A stretch of DNA of 9,959 nucleotides from a bacterium (GCA_024408905.1 JAKSUP010000030.1:1-9959), one strand, 5' to 3'. Counted from the stretch's first letter, positions 1-5,121 are shown. Program-made: numbers and translations. The notes: generated by a model not told the origin, from the sequence alone.

Positions 1-11
1 TTTAGATTTTG

Positions 12-512
12 TTATACTTTTTTTTTTGTTTTTCGTGTTGGAGAATTAGTATTTGCTTTTGCTTTTTTATCTTTCTCTATTAAATAATTTATATAATCTG
101 CAATACCATTCTTACCATAGAAGTCTGACATCTTAATCAAATAATCCTTATTACCTCTAAGGTCAAGCTGTGTAAGTTCTACTGTCGTTCTTCCTGTGCC
201 TTTTGGTCTACCTCTTTTAACAGGGATTTCTTCTTTTTTTGATTTTGATGTATCTTCTTTTGTATCTTCGCTTGAATTTTCAACAGGTGTATCAACAATA
301 GTATCACTATCATTAGTGTTGATAATATCAGCATTATTATTAGCATCAGCTTTTGCTTCTGTTTGTTCTTTTGGTGTTTCGGAGTTAGTTTCGACTTGTT
401 TTGTTATATCTTTTGCATTTTCTGAAATAGTTTCTGTTTGAGAATTAATTTTGTTGTCAACTACATTCTTAGTTTTTAATGGATTGTTTTTGTCGATAGT
501 AAATTTTTTCAT
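12..512 (-). CDS. Probable partition partner protein (AT-hook plus ribbon-helix-helix-like C-terminus)
   Basis: 166 aa. It is the second gene of the parA operon: its ATG overlaps the parA stop by one base (TAATG), and its ribosome binding site (AGGAG) lies inside the end of parA, so translation is probably coupled. Residues 1-95 are rich in N, T, E, D and K and look disordered. Residues 99-106 (KRGRPKGT) form an AT-hook core, a known minor-groove binder of A+T-rich DNA. Residues 109-150 give a beta strand followed by two helices (TTVELTQLDL, then YGKNGIADYINYLIEKD), resembling the ribbon-helix-helix fold of ParG/CopG-type proteins. The tail is basic. Position and fold suggest the centromere-binding partner and probable repressor of the operon. 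No classical ParB domain is seen. The role is inferred from context; the coding call is secure. Confidence 0.75.
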   Translation of the reverse strand: MKKFTIDKNNPLKTKNVVDNKINSQTETISENAKDITKQVETNSETPKEQTEAKADANNNADIINTNDSDTIVDTPVENSSEDTKEDTSKSKKEEIPVKRGRPKGTGRTTVELTQLDLRGNKDYLIKMSDFYGKNGIADYINYLIEKDKKAKANTNSPTRKTKKKV

Positions 513-1276
513 TATATCACTCCTAAAATTCGTAAGATTTCTGTTGTTAATCCCTTATAATCAATATTACTAAAACTATCTTTTTTATAATCAATCAAAG
601 GCATTCGCATTAATTGACTTTCTTTAACTGATACAGTATCTCTTATTGTAGTTTCAAAAAGTCTACCGTTATTTTCAGAAACATATTCTTCTAACATTTC
701 TTTTACAGATTGATTTAATTTAAGTCGCTTTGCATATTTAATTAATAAAATACCGAGTATTTTCAGATTTGGATTAAAACTGTTTTGAATATTTCTTATG
801 GTTTCAGCTAATTCAAGTAAACCTGTCATTGCAAAAGCCGATGGTTCTGTTGGTATTAGAATATAATCTGATGCTGTCATCGCATTAAATAAAAGGTTAT
901 CAAATGACGGTGGTGTATCAAGTATTATAAAATCATAGTTTTTTTGAATTGGTTGTATTGCTTTTTTCAATAAATCCTTTTTAACATCATCATAAGAGTA
1001 TACATCAATGTTTTTTAAAGATGAATCAGCTCCGATGATGTCAATATACTTTGTTTTTACTATTGTATCTTCAATTTTGCAATCACCATTAAAAACATCT
1101 ATGATGTTATGTTGAACTTCGTCAATGCCACTTGCGTATGTACTGTTACCTTGACCATCACAATCAATTAATAAAGTTTTATATCCCTTAAATCCTAAAG
1201 TATTTGCTAAACATAATGAAGTTGTGGTCTTACCCACACCGCCTTTTTGATTTGCTATAGATATTGTGGTTGCCAT
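512..1276 (-). CDS. parA: ParA-family partition ATPase
   Basis: 254 aa, a Walker-type cytoskeletal ATPase that moves plasmids apart by dynamic binding to the nucleoid. The deviant Walker A motif KGGVGKTT is at residues 11-18, with the signature second lysine. Walker A' (LLIDCDGQGN) is at about 35-44 and Walker B (FIILDTPPS) at 116-124 with Asp120. There is no N-terminal helix-turn-helix extension, so it resembles the short ParA class, whose small partner protein usually regulates the operon. The ATG is preceded by AAAAGGAGTGATTAA, a good ribosome binding site. The next gene starts within the stop codon. A Soj-like chromosomal role is possible but unlikely among these accessory neighbours. Confidence 0.95.
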   Translation of the reverse strand: MATTISIANQKGGVGKTTTSLCLANTLGFKGYKTLLIDCDGQGNSTYASGIDEVQHNIIDVFNGDCKIEDTIVKTKYIDIIGADSSLKNIDVYSYDDVKKDLLKKAIQPIQKNYDFIILDTPPSFDNLLFNAMTASDYILIPTEPSAFAMTGLLELAETIRNIQNSFNPNLKILGILLIKYAKRLKLNQSVKEMLEEYVSENNGRLFETTIRDTVSVKESQLMRMPLIDYKKDSFSNIDYKGLTTEILRILGVI

Positions 1277-1299
1277 TTAATCACTCCTTTTAGTATATT

Positions 1300-1334
1300 G
1301 ATATAAGCATATCACAATAATATTTGGTTGTCTA
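1300..1334 (-). promoter_or_regulatory. parA operon promoter with overlapping palindrome
   Basis: Read on the minus strand: TAGACA (1329-1334), a 17-base spacer, then TATGCT (1306-1311), about 30 bases upstream of the parA start. The inverted repeat GATAT-AAGC-ATATC (1300-1313) covers the -10 box, where an autorepressor such as the partner protein could bind. The promoter fits the consensus moderately; the operator role is inferred. Confidence 0.55.
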
Positions 1335-1505
1335 TTGATAAAATAAACAAAATATATAAATTATTATTTAACAATTTATATATTTATATATTTTAATAAA
1401 TTGATAATTATACAAATATATAATTACATATTTGCATAATAATATATTTATATAATTAATTAAATATATAAATATATATTTAAGAAAATAAAAGCATTAA
1501 ATTTT
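1335..1505. other. Extremely A+T-rich intergenic stretch, candidate centromere or unwinding region
   Basis: No gene is present. Between 1361 and 1500 only 9 of 140 bases are G or C, far below the rest of the window, and the sequence is dominated by ATATAT and TTAATTAA runs. A 7-bp inverted repeat CAAATAT / ATATTTG separated by 8 bases lies at 1413-1434. It sits directly upstream of a partition operon whose second protein carries an AT-hook, a typical place for a centromere-like site. A DNA-unwinding element is the alternative. No regular iteron array was found. Confidence 0.4.
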
Positions 1506-1510
1506 AAAAC

Positions 1511-1539
1511 TTGACAATATTAATGAGATATGCTATAAT
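1511..1539 (+). promoter_or_regulatory. Consensus sigma-A promoter of a small RNA
   Basis: TTGACA (1511-1516), a 17-base spacer, TATAAT (1534-1539): a perfect match to the vegetative consensus. No coding sequence with a ribosome binding site follows. An intrinsic terminator ends about 55 bases after the expected start site. Confidence 0.8.
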
Positions 1540-1545
1540 CAAGGT

Positions 1546-1630
1546 GCATCGAATGAGTTCTTTGAACTTTTGAATGATGTAAATTTGATTGAGAAATAAG
1601 GACTTGTTTAGTGCAAGTCTTTATTTTTTT
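1546..1630 (+). ncRNA. Predicted small RNA of about 85 nt between parA and ardC
   Basis: A perfect promoter at 1511-1539 and a strong intrinsic terminator at 1595-1630 define a transcript of roughly 85 nt with no credible reading frame: ATG at 1553 gives only six codons and has no ribosome binding site. A short hairpin GTTC-TTT-GAAC lies at 1557-1567. Bases 1580-1592 are identical to plus-strand bases 2708-2720, so this RNA is complementary over 13 nt to the predicted 5' leader of the minus-strand ardC mRNA. That suggests trans-acting control, but a 13-nt match in such A+T-rich DNA is weak evidence. A copy-control RNA is another possibility. The start is estimated from the -10 box. Confidence 0.65.
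1595..1630 (+). terminator. Intrinsic terminator of the small RNA
   Basis: A stem formed by 1595-1606 and 1614-1625 has the core GACTTG / CAAGTC, one G-U pair and a 7-base loop. A run of seven T (1624-1630) spans the end of the 3' arm and the tail. Confidence 0.85.
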
Positions 1631-1719
1631 GTAAAAATGAAATGAATTTTTCTCGCTGTGTAAGTGAGGTAGCTATAGTATTATATAGATAATAACATCA
1701 TCTTATAAATGTTTTTATA

Positions 1720-1756
1720 CCCCCTTCTTATATACCTACCCCCACCCCCTACCCCC
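1720..1756 (-). other. Four G5 runs (G-quadruplex potential) downstream of ardC
   Basis: On the plus strand there are four C5 runs at 1720-1724, 1739-1743, 1745-1749 and 1752-1756; the minus strand therefore has four G5 runs. Three are separated by only 1-2 bases, and the fourth by 14 bases that include an extra GG. This is striking in otherwise A+T-rich DNA. It lies just beyond the ardC terminator. A function is not established. Confidence 0.6.
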
Positions 1757-1787
1757 TAAAATTAGCATAATTAATATAAAAATATAA

Positions 1788-1820
1788 GGGGTATACCTTG
1801 AAGATATACCCCATTTTTTT
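1788..1820. terminator. Hairpin terminator between the small-RNA region and ardC
   Basis: GGGGTATA (1788-1795) pairs perfectly with TATACCCC (1805-1812). It is followed on the plus strand by A and seven T (1814-1820), and on the minus strand by TTATATTTTTA. It lies directly after the ardC stop codon, so it can end ardC transcripts, although the better T tract is on the plus side. It is probably bidirectional. Confidence 0.75.
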
Positions 1821-1822
1821 GA

Positions 1823-2677
1823 TTATTCTTGAATATTCAATATATATTTTACTGCTTTTTCTGCTTTGGTTGCCGCACTAACTATCATCTTAGTATCATT
1901 TTTTAAAACTTCCAACCAACTTTTTAAGTATGAAGCATTGTTTTTGATTGTTTCTTCTGTATCTATGTCAAAGATATTCATTAAGAATGATGCACCCATT
2001 TCAGCGATTAATTCTTCTTTGCTGTACTTCTCACTTCCGAACTTTGCACAACTTAAACGATTTAATCTTTTTTGATGTCCTGAACTATGTACAGTTTCGT
2101 GAAGTTTTGTTTCTGCATAGGTTTCATAATTTTTAAATTGTTCTTGAAGTGGTAAGTATATCGCATCTTCACCTTGAGTATAAAATGCCTCGTTGCTTAA
2201 CTTGTGCTTTACTTTTATGTTTTCTCTTGTATAATAATCGTTTAACACCGTTTCAAGTTCTTCATTAACTTCAAATTCATTTTTTGGTACTTCTTCAAGT
2301 GGTGTTACATTTTCAACTTGTGATATGTGAAAAACATTGTAATAATTTAAAAAAGGTATTTTCTGAACTTCTTTTTCGCCTGTTTCTTCATTTACTTTTT
2401 CTTTTTCAATGAATTTGAAAAATACAATATATTTTGATTTTGCACCTTTTTTTATTTTTCCGCCAAGTTCTGACCATTGTTTAAAAGTTGCCCACTCACC
2501 TGAACGGTTTAACAAAATTTGATTTAAAATGCTGTATGGCTTTTTTGTTACCCTATTAAATGCACCACTTGAAGCACCGCCCCAACCTTTTGACCAACTT
2601 GTTAATTCACCGTTTTCAATCATTTCAATAATTGTGTTTGTTACCTTTTCGTAAGTGTCTTTTTTTTCAGTTTTCAT
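1823..2677 (-). CDS. ardC: ArdC-like antirestriction protein (ssDNA-binding domain plus zincin metallopeptidase)
   Basis: 284 aa, close to full family length. The N-terminal part (about 5-125) has the ArdC single-strand DNA-binding pattern: YEKVTNTIIEMIENG, a W-rich segment with KPYSILNQILL, then WATFKQWSELGGKIKKGAKS and YYNVFHISQ. The C-terminal part is a zincin-like peptidase with HETVH (193-197; His193, Glu194 and His197 for zinc binding and catalysis) and a downstream EELIAEMGAS segment (221-230) that supplies the expected glutamate ligand. ArdC proteins on conjugative plasmids protect incoming DNA from restriction; whether the peptidase acts on a host protein is not visible here. The ATG follows GAAAGAGGGTTTTTAAA. 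The gene has its own consensus promoter (2754-2782), divergent from the plus-strand operon, and a terminator after the stop. Confidence 0.88.
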   Translation of the reverse strand: MKTEKKDTYEKVTNTIIEMIENGELTSWSKGWGGASSGAFNRVTKKPYSILNQILLNRSGEWATFKQWSELGGKIKKGAKSKYIVFFKFIEKEKVNEETGEKEVQKIPFLNYYNVFHISQVENVTPLEEVPKNEFEVNEELETVLNDYYTRENIKVKHKLSNEAFYTQGEDAIYLPLQEQFKNYETYAETKLHETVHSSGHQKRLNRLSCAKFGSEKYSKEELIAEMGASFLMNIFDIDTEETIKNNASYLKSWLEVLKNDTKMIVSAATKAEKAVKYILNIQE

Positions 2678-2728
2678 TTTAAAAACCCTCTTTCTTTTGA
2701 ATAATATTAAATTTGATTGATTTGTTTT

Positions 2729-2743
2729 AGGTGTTAATCACCT
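2729..2743 (-). promoter_or_regulatory. Short palindrome at the start of the ardC transcript
   Basis: AGGTG-TTAAT-CACCT is a perfect 5-bp inverted repeat located roughly 11-25 bases past the ardC -10 box, at the 5' end of the mRNA. It could be an operator half or a 5' stabilising hairpin. Confidence 0.35.
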
Positions 2744-2753
2744 TGCAATGATT

Positions 2754-2782
2754 ATTATATATTATAATGGGTATTATGTCAA
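2754..2782 (-). promoter_or_regulatory. ardC promoter (perfect consensus) with operator in the spacer
   Basis: Minus-strand reading: TTGACA (2777-2782), a 17-base spacer, TATAAT (2754-2759). Nearly the whole spacer is the palindromic element ATAAT-GGGT-ATTAT (2764-2777). It gives a leader of about 70 bases before the ardC start. A perfect promoter needs strong repression, and the spacer palindrome is the obvious site. Confidence 0.8.
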
Positions 2783-2884
2783 TAGTTTTAAGTAAAAAAT
2801 GATGGGTAAAAATATATAAAAATATTATCTAATGGTTATTATATTTTTATGCAATATTACATCTTGAAATAATGGGTATTATGT
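2764..2884. repeat. Repeated operator-like palindrome ATAAT-N4-ATTAT in the divergent intergenic region
   Basis: The 16-mer ATAATGGGTATTATGT occurs exactly twice, at 2764-2779 and 2869-2884. Its core is a 5-bp inverted repeat around four bases. A related copy, TAAT-GGTT-ATTA, lies between them at 2830-2841. The outer copies fall exactly in the -35/-10 spacers of the two divergent promoters. The arrangement suggests a dimeric repressor bound at both promoters, possibly bridging them through the middle site. The repressor is not identified. Confidence 0.7.
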
Positions 2885-2892
2885 GGTATTAT
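2864..2892 (+). promoter_or_regulatory. Promoter of the plus-strand small-gene operon
   Basis: TTGAAA (2864-2869), a 17-base spacer, TATTAT (2887-2892). The spacer holds the second exact copy of the palindromic 16-mer. The first gene starts about 80 bases downstream. Confidence 0.65.
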
Positions 2893-2972
2893 ATTCTTGT
2901 AAGCAACAAAGGGTTGTAAAAACCAAGAGTTGCAAATATCAAATTTACATTTATTCAAAGGAGGTTGTTATT

Positions 2973-3269
2973 ATGAACAATAACAAAAAAATTACAACAG
3001 AAGAACTTGCAAAGGCTGTTAAAACAGTTAGAGAGTATGAGGCACTTAAAAAACAGACTGAAAAAATCATTGAAGATAACAAAGAGATTTTAAAGCAGTT
3101 TATGGATGGCGAACAACTTGAAAAATATGTAGGTGACGACTTCAAGCTATCATACAAAGATGCTACAAGAGAAACTTTAAGCAAAGATGTAGTTAAATCA
3201 TTATTAAGTGAAGAAGATTTTCTCAAAGCTGTTAAAATTTCAAGTTATAAGGCTTTAAGAATTAACTAA
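2973..3269 (+). CDS. Small charged protein, function unknown (98 aa)
   Basis: Start chosen at 2973, where AAAGGAGG stands 9 bases upstream. A longer in-frame ATG at 2883 has no ribosome binding site and would lie inside the promoter. The protein is 98 aa: a charged, probably coiled-coil N-terminal half (about 7-55, ITTEELAKAVKTVREYEALKKQTEKI) and a C-terminal part ending KAVKISSYKALRIN. The layout of a helical front with a short beta-like end resembles small phage or plasmid proteins of unknown function, but I cannot assign a family. It is the first gene of the operon running opposite to ardC. Codon use looks normal for the window. Confidence 0.8.
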   Translation: MNNNKKITTEELAKAVKTVREYEALKKQTEKIIEDNKEILKQFMDGEQLEKYVGDDFKLSYKDATRETLSKDVVKSLLSEEDFLKAVKISSYKALRIN

Positions 3270-3289
3270 TAGCCACAGTTAAATCAAAG

Positions 3290-3332
3290 GTTATGAGCCT
3301 TTTAGAATAACCAAAACTAAAAGGCTTGTAAC
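3290..3332 (+). other. Long RNA hairpin between two small genes
   Basis: Bases 3290-3305 and 3317-3332 form a 16-bp stem (core AGCCTTTTAG / CTAAAAGGCT) with two G-U pairs and an 11-base loop. There is no T tract, so it is not an intrinsic terminator. Bases 3289-3294 (GGTTAT) could instead pair with 3307-3312 (ATAACC), giving a mutually exclusive fold. It may be an RNA processing, stabilising or regulatory element, or a DNA palindrome. Confidence 0.6.
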
Positions 3333-3365
3333 ATCTTAATCAGATGATGACGGCAAATAATAAGC

Positions 3366-3385
3366 AATAACAAAGAGGTGTTATT
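3366..3385 (+). promoter_or_regulatory. Ribosome binding site held in a small hairpin loop
   Basis: AATAAC (3366-3371) and GTTATT (3380-3385) flank AAAGAGGT, so the GAGGTG ribosome binding site of the gene at 3387 sits in a hairpin loop. The stem is weak and A+T-rich. It may modulate initiation. Confidence 0.35.
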
Positions 3386-3386
3386 T

Positions 3387-3545
3387 ATGAATAAAGAAGA
3401 ATACATCATTGTTGATGAGAACGGCAAAAAGATATTTAATGAAGTTTATACTGAAATAGGTGCTAATAAAATTTGGGATATGTACAATGGCATTTATGAA
3501 GATGAAAACGGTGAAAGATATATGTACATTGAGAAAATAGCTTAA
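3387..3545 (+). CDS. Small acidic protein, function unknown (52 aa)
   Basis: Reads MNKEEYIIVDENGKK... and ends in ...YMYIEKIA; 52 aa, preceded by GAGGTG 7 bases before the ATG. It is acidic, with aromatic residues spaced through it (Y6, F17, Y21, W30, Y33, Y37, Y45, Y47) and two DENG/EDENGE turns that suggest a small beta-rich domain with an internal repeat (IIVDENGKK, GIYEDENGER). It is followed 16 bases later by the next small gene, in the same operon. No family recognised. Clean start, good ribosome binding site and dense spacing support it as real. Confidence 0.65.
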   Translation: MNKEEYIIVDENGKKIFNEVYTEIGANKIWDMYNGIYEDENGERYMYIEKIA

Positions 3546-3561
3546 AAGGAGAATTAATATT

Positions 3562-3717
3562 ATGATGACATTAGAAGAAAAGAAAGAATTATGTAACTGT
3601 GCAAAATGTGAAGATAAATGTATACACGAGGTATGTTATAGAAGATTACCTGTTGAAGTCGGTGGTCTTGGCTTATGTGAGAGATTAAAAGAAGAACTCA
3701 AAAAAGAGAATAATTAA
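3562..3717 (+). CDS. Small cysteine-rich protein, possible zinc binder (51 aa)
   Basis: 51 aa with an AAAGGAG site upstream and a doubled ATG at the start. Six cysteines are at residues 11, 13, 16, 20, 25 and 39. The pattern CxCxxC, then C at +4 and +5, with a distal C39, resembles a small structural zinc-binding unit. His22 could also be a ligand. The tail is a charged helix (ERLKEELKKENN). It is the third gene of the operon and is followed directly by a strong terminator hairpin. Family and function are unknown. Confidence 0.65.
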   Translation: MMTLEEKKELCNCAKCEDKCIHEVCYRRLPVEVGGLGLCERLKEELKKENN

Positions 3718-3725
3718 TCAACAAA

Positions 3726-3761
3726 GTACGGTAGTATCTCAACAGTACTACCGTACAATTT
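3726..3761 (+). terminator. Strong hairpin ending the first part of the small-gene operon
   Basis: GTACGGTAGTA (3726-3736) pairs perfectly over 11 bp with TACTACCGTAC (3746-3756), with a 9-base loop and then AATTTTC. The short T tract suggests partial termination or mRNA 3'-end protection. Confidence 0.7.
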
Positions 3762-3825
3762 TCAAAGCCTTATACAATGGTATTATAATATCAATGCCAT
3801 TATATAAAGCCTTGAAAAAGGTTTT
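3761..3825 (+). promoter_or_regulatory. Possible promoter and leader structures upstream of the small membrane protein gene
   Basis: TTCAAA (3761-3766), a 17-base spacer and TATAAT (3784-3789) form a possible promoter with a good -10 and a poor -35. An imperfect inverted repeat, AATGGTATT / AATGCCATT, overlaps the -10 (3776-3801) and shares the AATGG-TATTAT theme of the ardC region. Downstream, AAAGCCTT-GAAA-AAGGTTTT (3806-3825) forms an 8-bp stem capped by a GAAA tetraloop. Confidence 0.4.
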
Positions 3826-3871
3826 AATTCAATCAATCAAATTTATAAAACATTCAAAGGAGATGCTAACA

Positions 3872-4075
3872 ATGAGAGTAAGAAGAAAAATTAGAAAAAA
3901 CAAGTACAAAGATGAACAAAAAATGAAGATGTTGAAACAAAGGTTAATAGGTGTGTTTTTACTAATCGTTGATGCGTTGTTTTTTATGTCTGGATTTGCC
4001 GAACTTACAGCTTTTATTTTTTTAGGTCTTATGGGTTTGGGCTTCATCTTTTCAAAAGAATATGTATTTAGTTAA
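3872..4075 (+). CDS. Small membrane protein with two transmembrane segments (67 aa)
   Basis: Start at 3872, where AAAGGAG lies 9 bases upstream. An ATG at 3794 in the same frame has no ribosome binding site. The 67-aa protein has a very basic cytoplasmic N-terminus (MRVRRKIRKNKYKDEQKMK), then a hydrophobic helix at about 25-43 (LIGVFLLIVDALFFMSGF) and a second at about 46-61 (TAFIFLGLMGLGFIFS). The positive-inside rule places both ends in the cytoplasm, with a short outside turn containing Glu. No signal peptide cleavage site is seen. Family and function are unknown; it could be a small accessory factor of the element or a toxin-like peptide. It lies just upstream of the SSB gene. Confidence 0.7.
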   Translation: MRVRRKIRKNKYKDEQKMKMLKQRLIGVFLLIVDALFFMSGFAELTAFIFLGLMGLGFIFSKEYVFS

Positions 4076-4114
4076 AAACATCGTACCGAAAAATAATTTC
4101 TATACGATAAACGA

Positions 4115-4131
4115 AAGGAGGTGATTTTATT
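4115..4131 (+). promoter_or_regulatory. Strong ribosome binding site fixing an ATT start codon
   Basis: AAAGGAGGTGATTTT is a near-perfect complement to the 16S 3' end, followed 6-7 bases later by ATT (4129-4131). No ATG, GTG or TTG occurs in this frame at a suitable distance. The SSB homology starts exactly here, so ATT is the likely initiator. Confidence 0.7.
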
Positions 4132-4719
4132 AATAGGGTTGTATTAAAGGGTTTAGTTAAGTCTTGTGTGTTTAGTCATAGCACACAAGACAAAAATTTT
4201 TACCGACTAATTTTAAAAATAAAAAGAAGAAGTAAAACTGTTGATTATATTCCTGTTATTTGTAATGAAATTCTTTTTAATTCTAAGCCAAAAATAAACG
4301 AAAGTTTTTTTATAAAGGGAGAATATAGGAGTAGAACGGTTTACGACACTAAAGGGAATAAACATCTTGAACTATTTGTTTTTGTGTTTGAAGCAATTCA
4401 AACAACAGAAAGAGATGTTGATTTTAACACCGTTCAAATTACAGGAAAAATTTTTAAAGAGCCTATTTTCCGTTTGACACCAAAAGGAAGAAAAATAGTT
4501 GATGTCTTGCTAATGATACAAAGAACTCAAGGCAAATCAGACTACATACCTTGTATCTTTTGGGGTGATGAAGCGGAATTTGTGGCGAATGAATTTAAGG
4601 TAGGTGACAACATAACGATTGACGGAAGATTACAAAGTAGGAAATATAGCAAAATAGAAGATGGGAAAATGCTTATAAAAGTAGCTTATGAAGTTTCAGG
4701 AAAACTTTTGTGTCAATAA
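4129..4719 (+). CDS. Single-stranded DNA-binding protein with two OB folds, probable ATT start
   Basis: 196 aa if initiated at ATT (4129), behind a near-perfect ribosome binding site. The frame then reads (M)NRVVLKGLVKS, the classic first strand of an SSB OB fold. A GTG at codon 14 (4168) would cut that strand off and lies in a hairpin without a ribosome binding site. Residues 2 to about 95 form a divergent first OB fold. Residues about 100-196 form a second, more typical one (VQITGKIFKEPIFRLTPKGRKI, YIPCIFWGDEAEFV, GDNITIDGRLQSRKY). The halves align (DYIPVICNEI with DYIPCIFWGD; FFIKGEYRSRTV with ITIDGRLQSRKY), so this is an internal duplication. The acidic DDDIPF-type tail of housekeeping SSB is absent (it ends GKLLCQ). 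It probably binds plasmid ssDNA during replication or transfer. Confidence 0.85.
   Translation: MNRVVLKGLVKSCVFSHSTQDKNFYRLILKIKRRSKTVDYIPVICNEILFNSKPKINESFFIKGEYRSRTVYDTKGNKHLELFVFVFEAIQTTERDVDFNTVQITGKIFKEPIFRLTPKGRKIVDVLLMIQRTQGKSDYIPCIFWGDEAEFVANEFKVGDNITIDGRLQSRKYSKIEDGKMLIKVAYEVSGKLLCQ
4161..4191 (+). promoter_or_regulatory. Perfect 10-bp inverted repeat inside the 5' end of the SSB gene
   Basis: GTCTTGTGTG (4161-4170) pairs with CACACAAGAC (4182-4191), loop 11 bases, followed by AAAAATTTTT. It begins 32 bases after the proposed ATT start. It could be a translational autoregulation hairpin, an attenuator or a DNA operator. It is far longer than coding constraint would require. Confidence 0.55.
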
Positions 4720-4756
4720 TTGTCGGAGAAATGAAGATAAAACCGACAATATTTTA
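4719..4756 (+). terminator. Terminator of the SSB operon
   Basis: ATTGTCGG (4719-4726) pairs with CCGACAAT (4743-4750), with a 16-base loop and then ATTTTATG. It begins at the SSB stop codon. The large loop and short T tract make it moderate. Confidence 0.6.
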
Positions 4757-5043
4757 TGTTTGCTTATGGTATAATAAAGCCCATAAAATGGGGATAAAAT
4801 TTGAATTGCATAAAATTTGTACATAAGTTGCATAATTACACAAAACTTTTTTTACGAAACCTGTTTATAAGTAACGAAATTTTTCTACAAGACTGTTGGA
4901 AAAAGAAATAAAAATAAACATATAACACAAAAAATCGAACTAAATTTCGTGGAAAATGAACGAAGAAACGATAAAAACATAAAAAAAATAACCTAAAATT
5001 CAGTATAAATCATAGTTAGGTAGAAAATATGTTCAAAAATGTA
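4757..5043. other. Gene-free stretch with short repeats, function unknown
   Basis: No gene with a ribosome binding site is visible on either strand. Seen here: TTGCATAA twice with 22-base spacing (4806-4813, 4828-4835); ACGAAATTT (4874-4882) and its inverse AAATTTCGT (4942-4950); further ACGAA-type words at 4853, 4959 and 4966; ACCTAA / TTAGGT arms at about 4990-5022; and a TATAAT at 4770-4775 without a good -35. A replication or transfer origin is possible, but no DnaA boxes, regular iterons or nick-site pattern is recognised. Confidence 0.3.
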
Positions 5044-5080
5044 TTGATTTTTAAATTTTCTGTGATATAATTAAAATCAC
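5044..5080 (+). promoter_or_regulatory. Promoter of the four-gene operon with palindrome over the -10
   Basis: TTGATT (5044-5049), a 16-base spacer, TATAAT (5066-5071). The inverted repeat GTGAT / ATCAC (5062-5066 and 5076-5080) is centred on the -10 box, a typical repressor position. Confidence 0.65.
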
Positions 5081-5121
5081 ATTAACATTAATAACATAAT
5101 AAACCAAAGGAGATAAGAACA

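Noticed and set aside
196..441. Plus-strand Ser/Val-rich reading frame opposite the partition partner
   Set aside because: It is a shadow of the low-complexity N-terminus of the real minus-strand gene.
2883..2972. Longer start for the 98-aa protein at ATG 2883
   Set aside because: It lies within the promoter (-10 at 2887-2892) and lacks a ribosome binding site; AAAGGAGG precedes ATG 2973.
3290..3332. Hairpin as intrinsic terminator
   Set aside because: It is followed by TGTAACAT-type sequence from its own arm and no T run; downstream genes appear to be in the same operon.
4168..4170. GTG as start of the SSB gene
   Set aside because: It has no ribosome binding site, lies in the stem of a 10-bp hairpin and would remove the first OB-fold strand, while an ideal ribosome binding site stands before ATT at 4129.
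4757..5043. Replication origin with iterons
   Set aside because: Only one pair of 8-base repeats and scattered short words are seen; no DnaA box or regular array, and no recognised initiator gene in the window.
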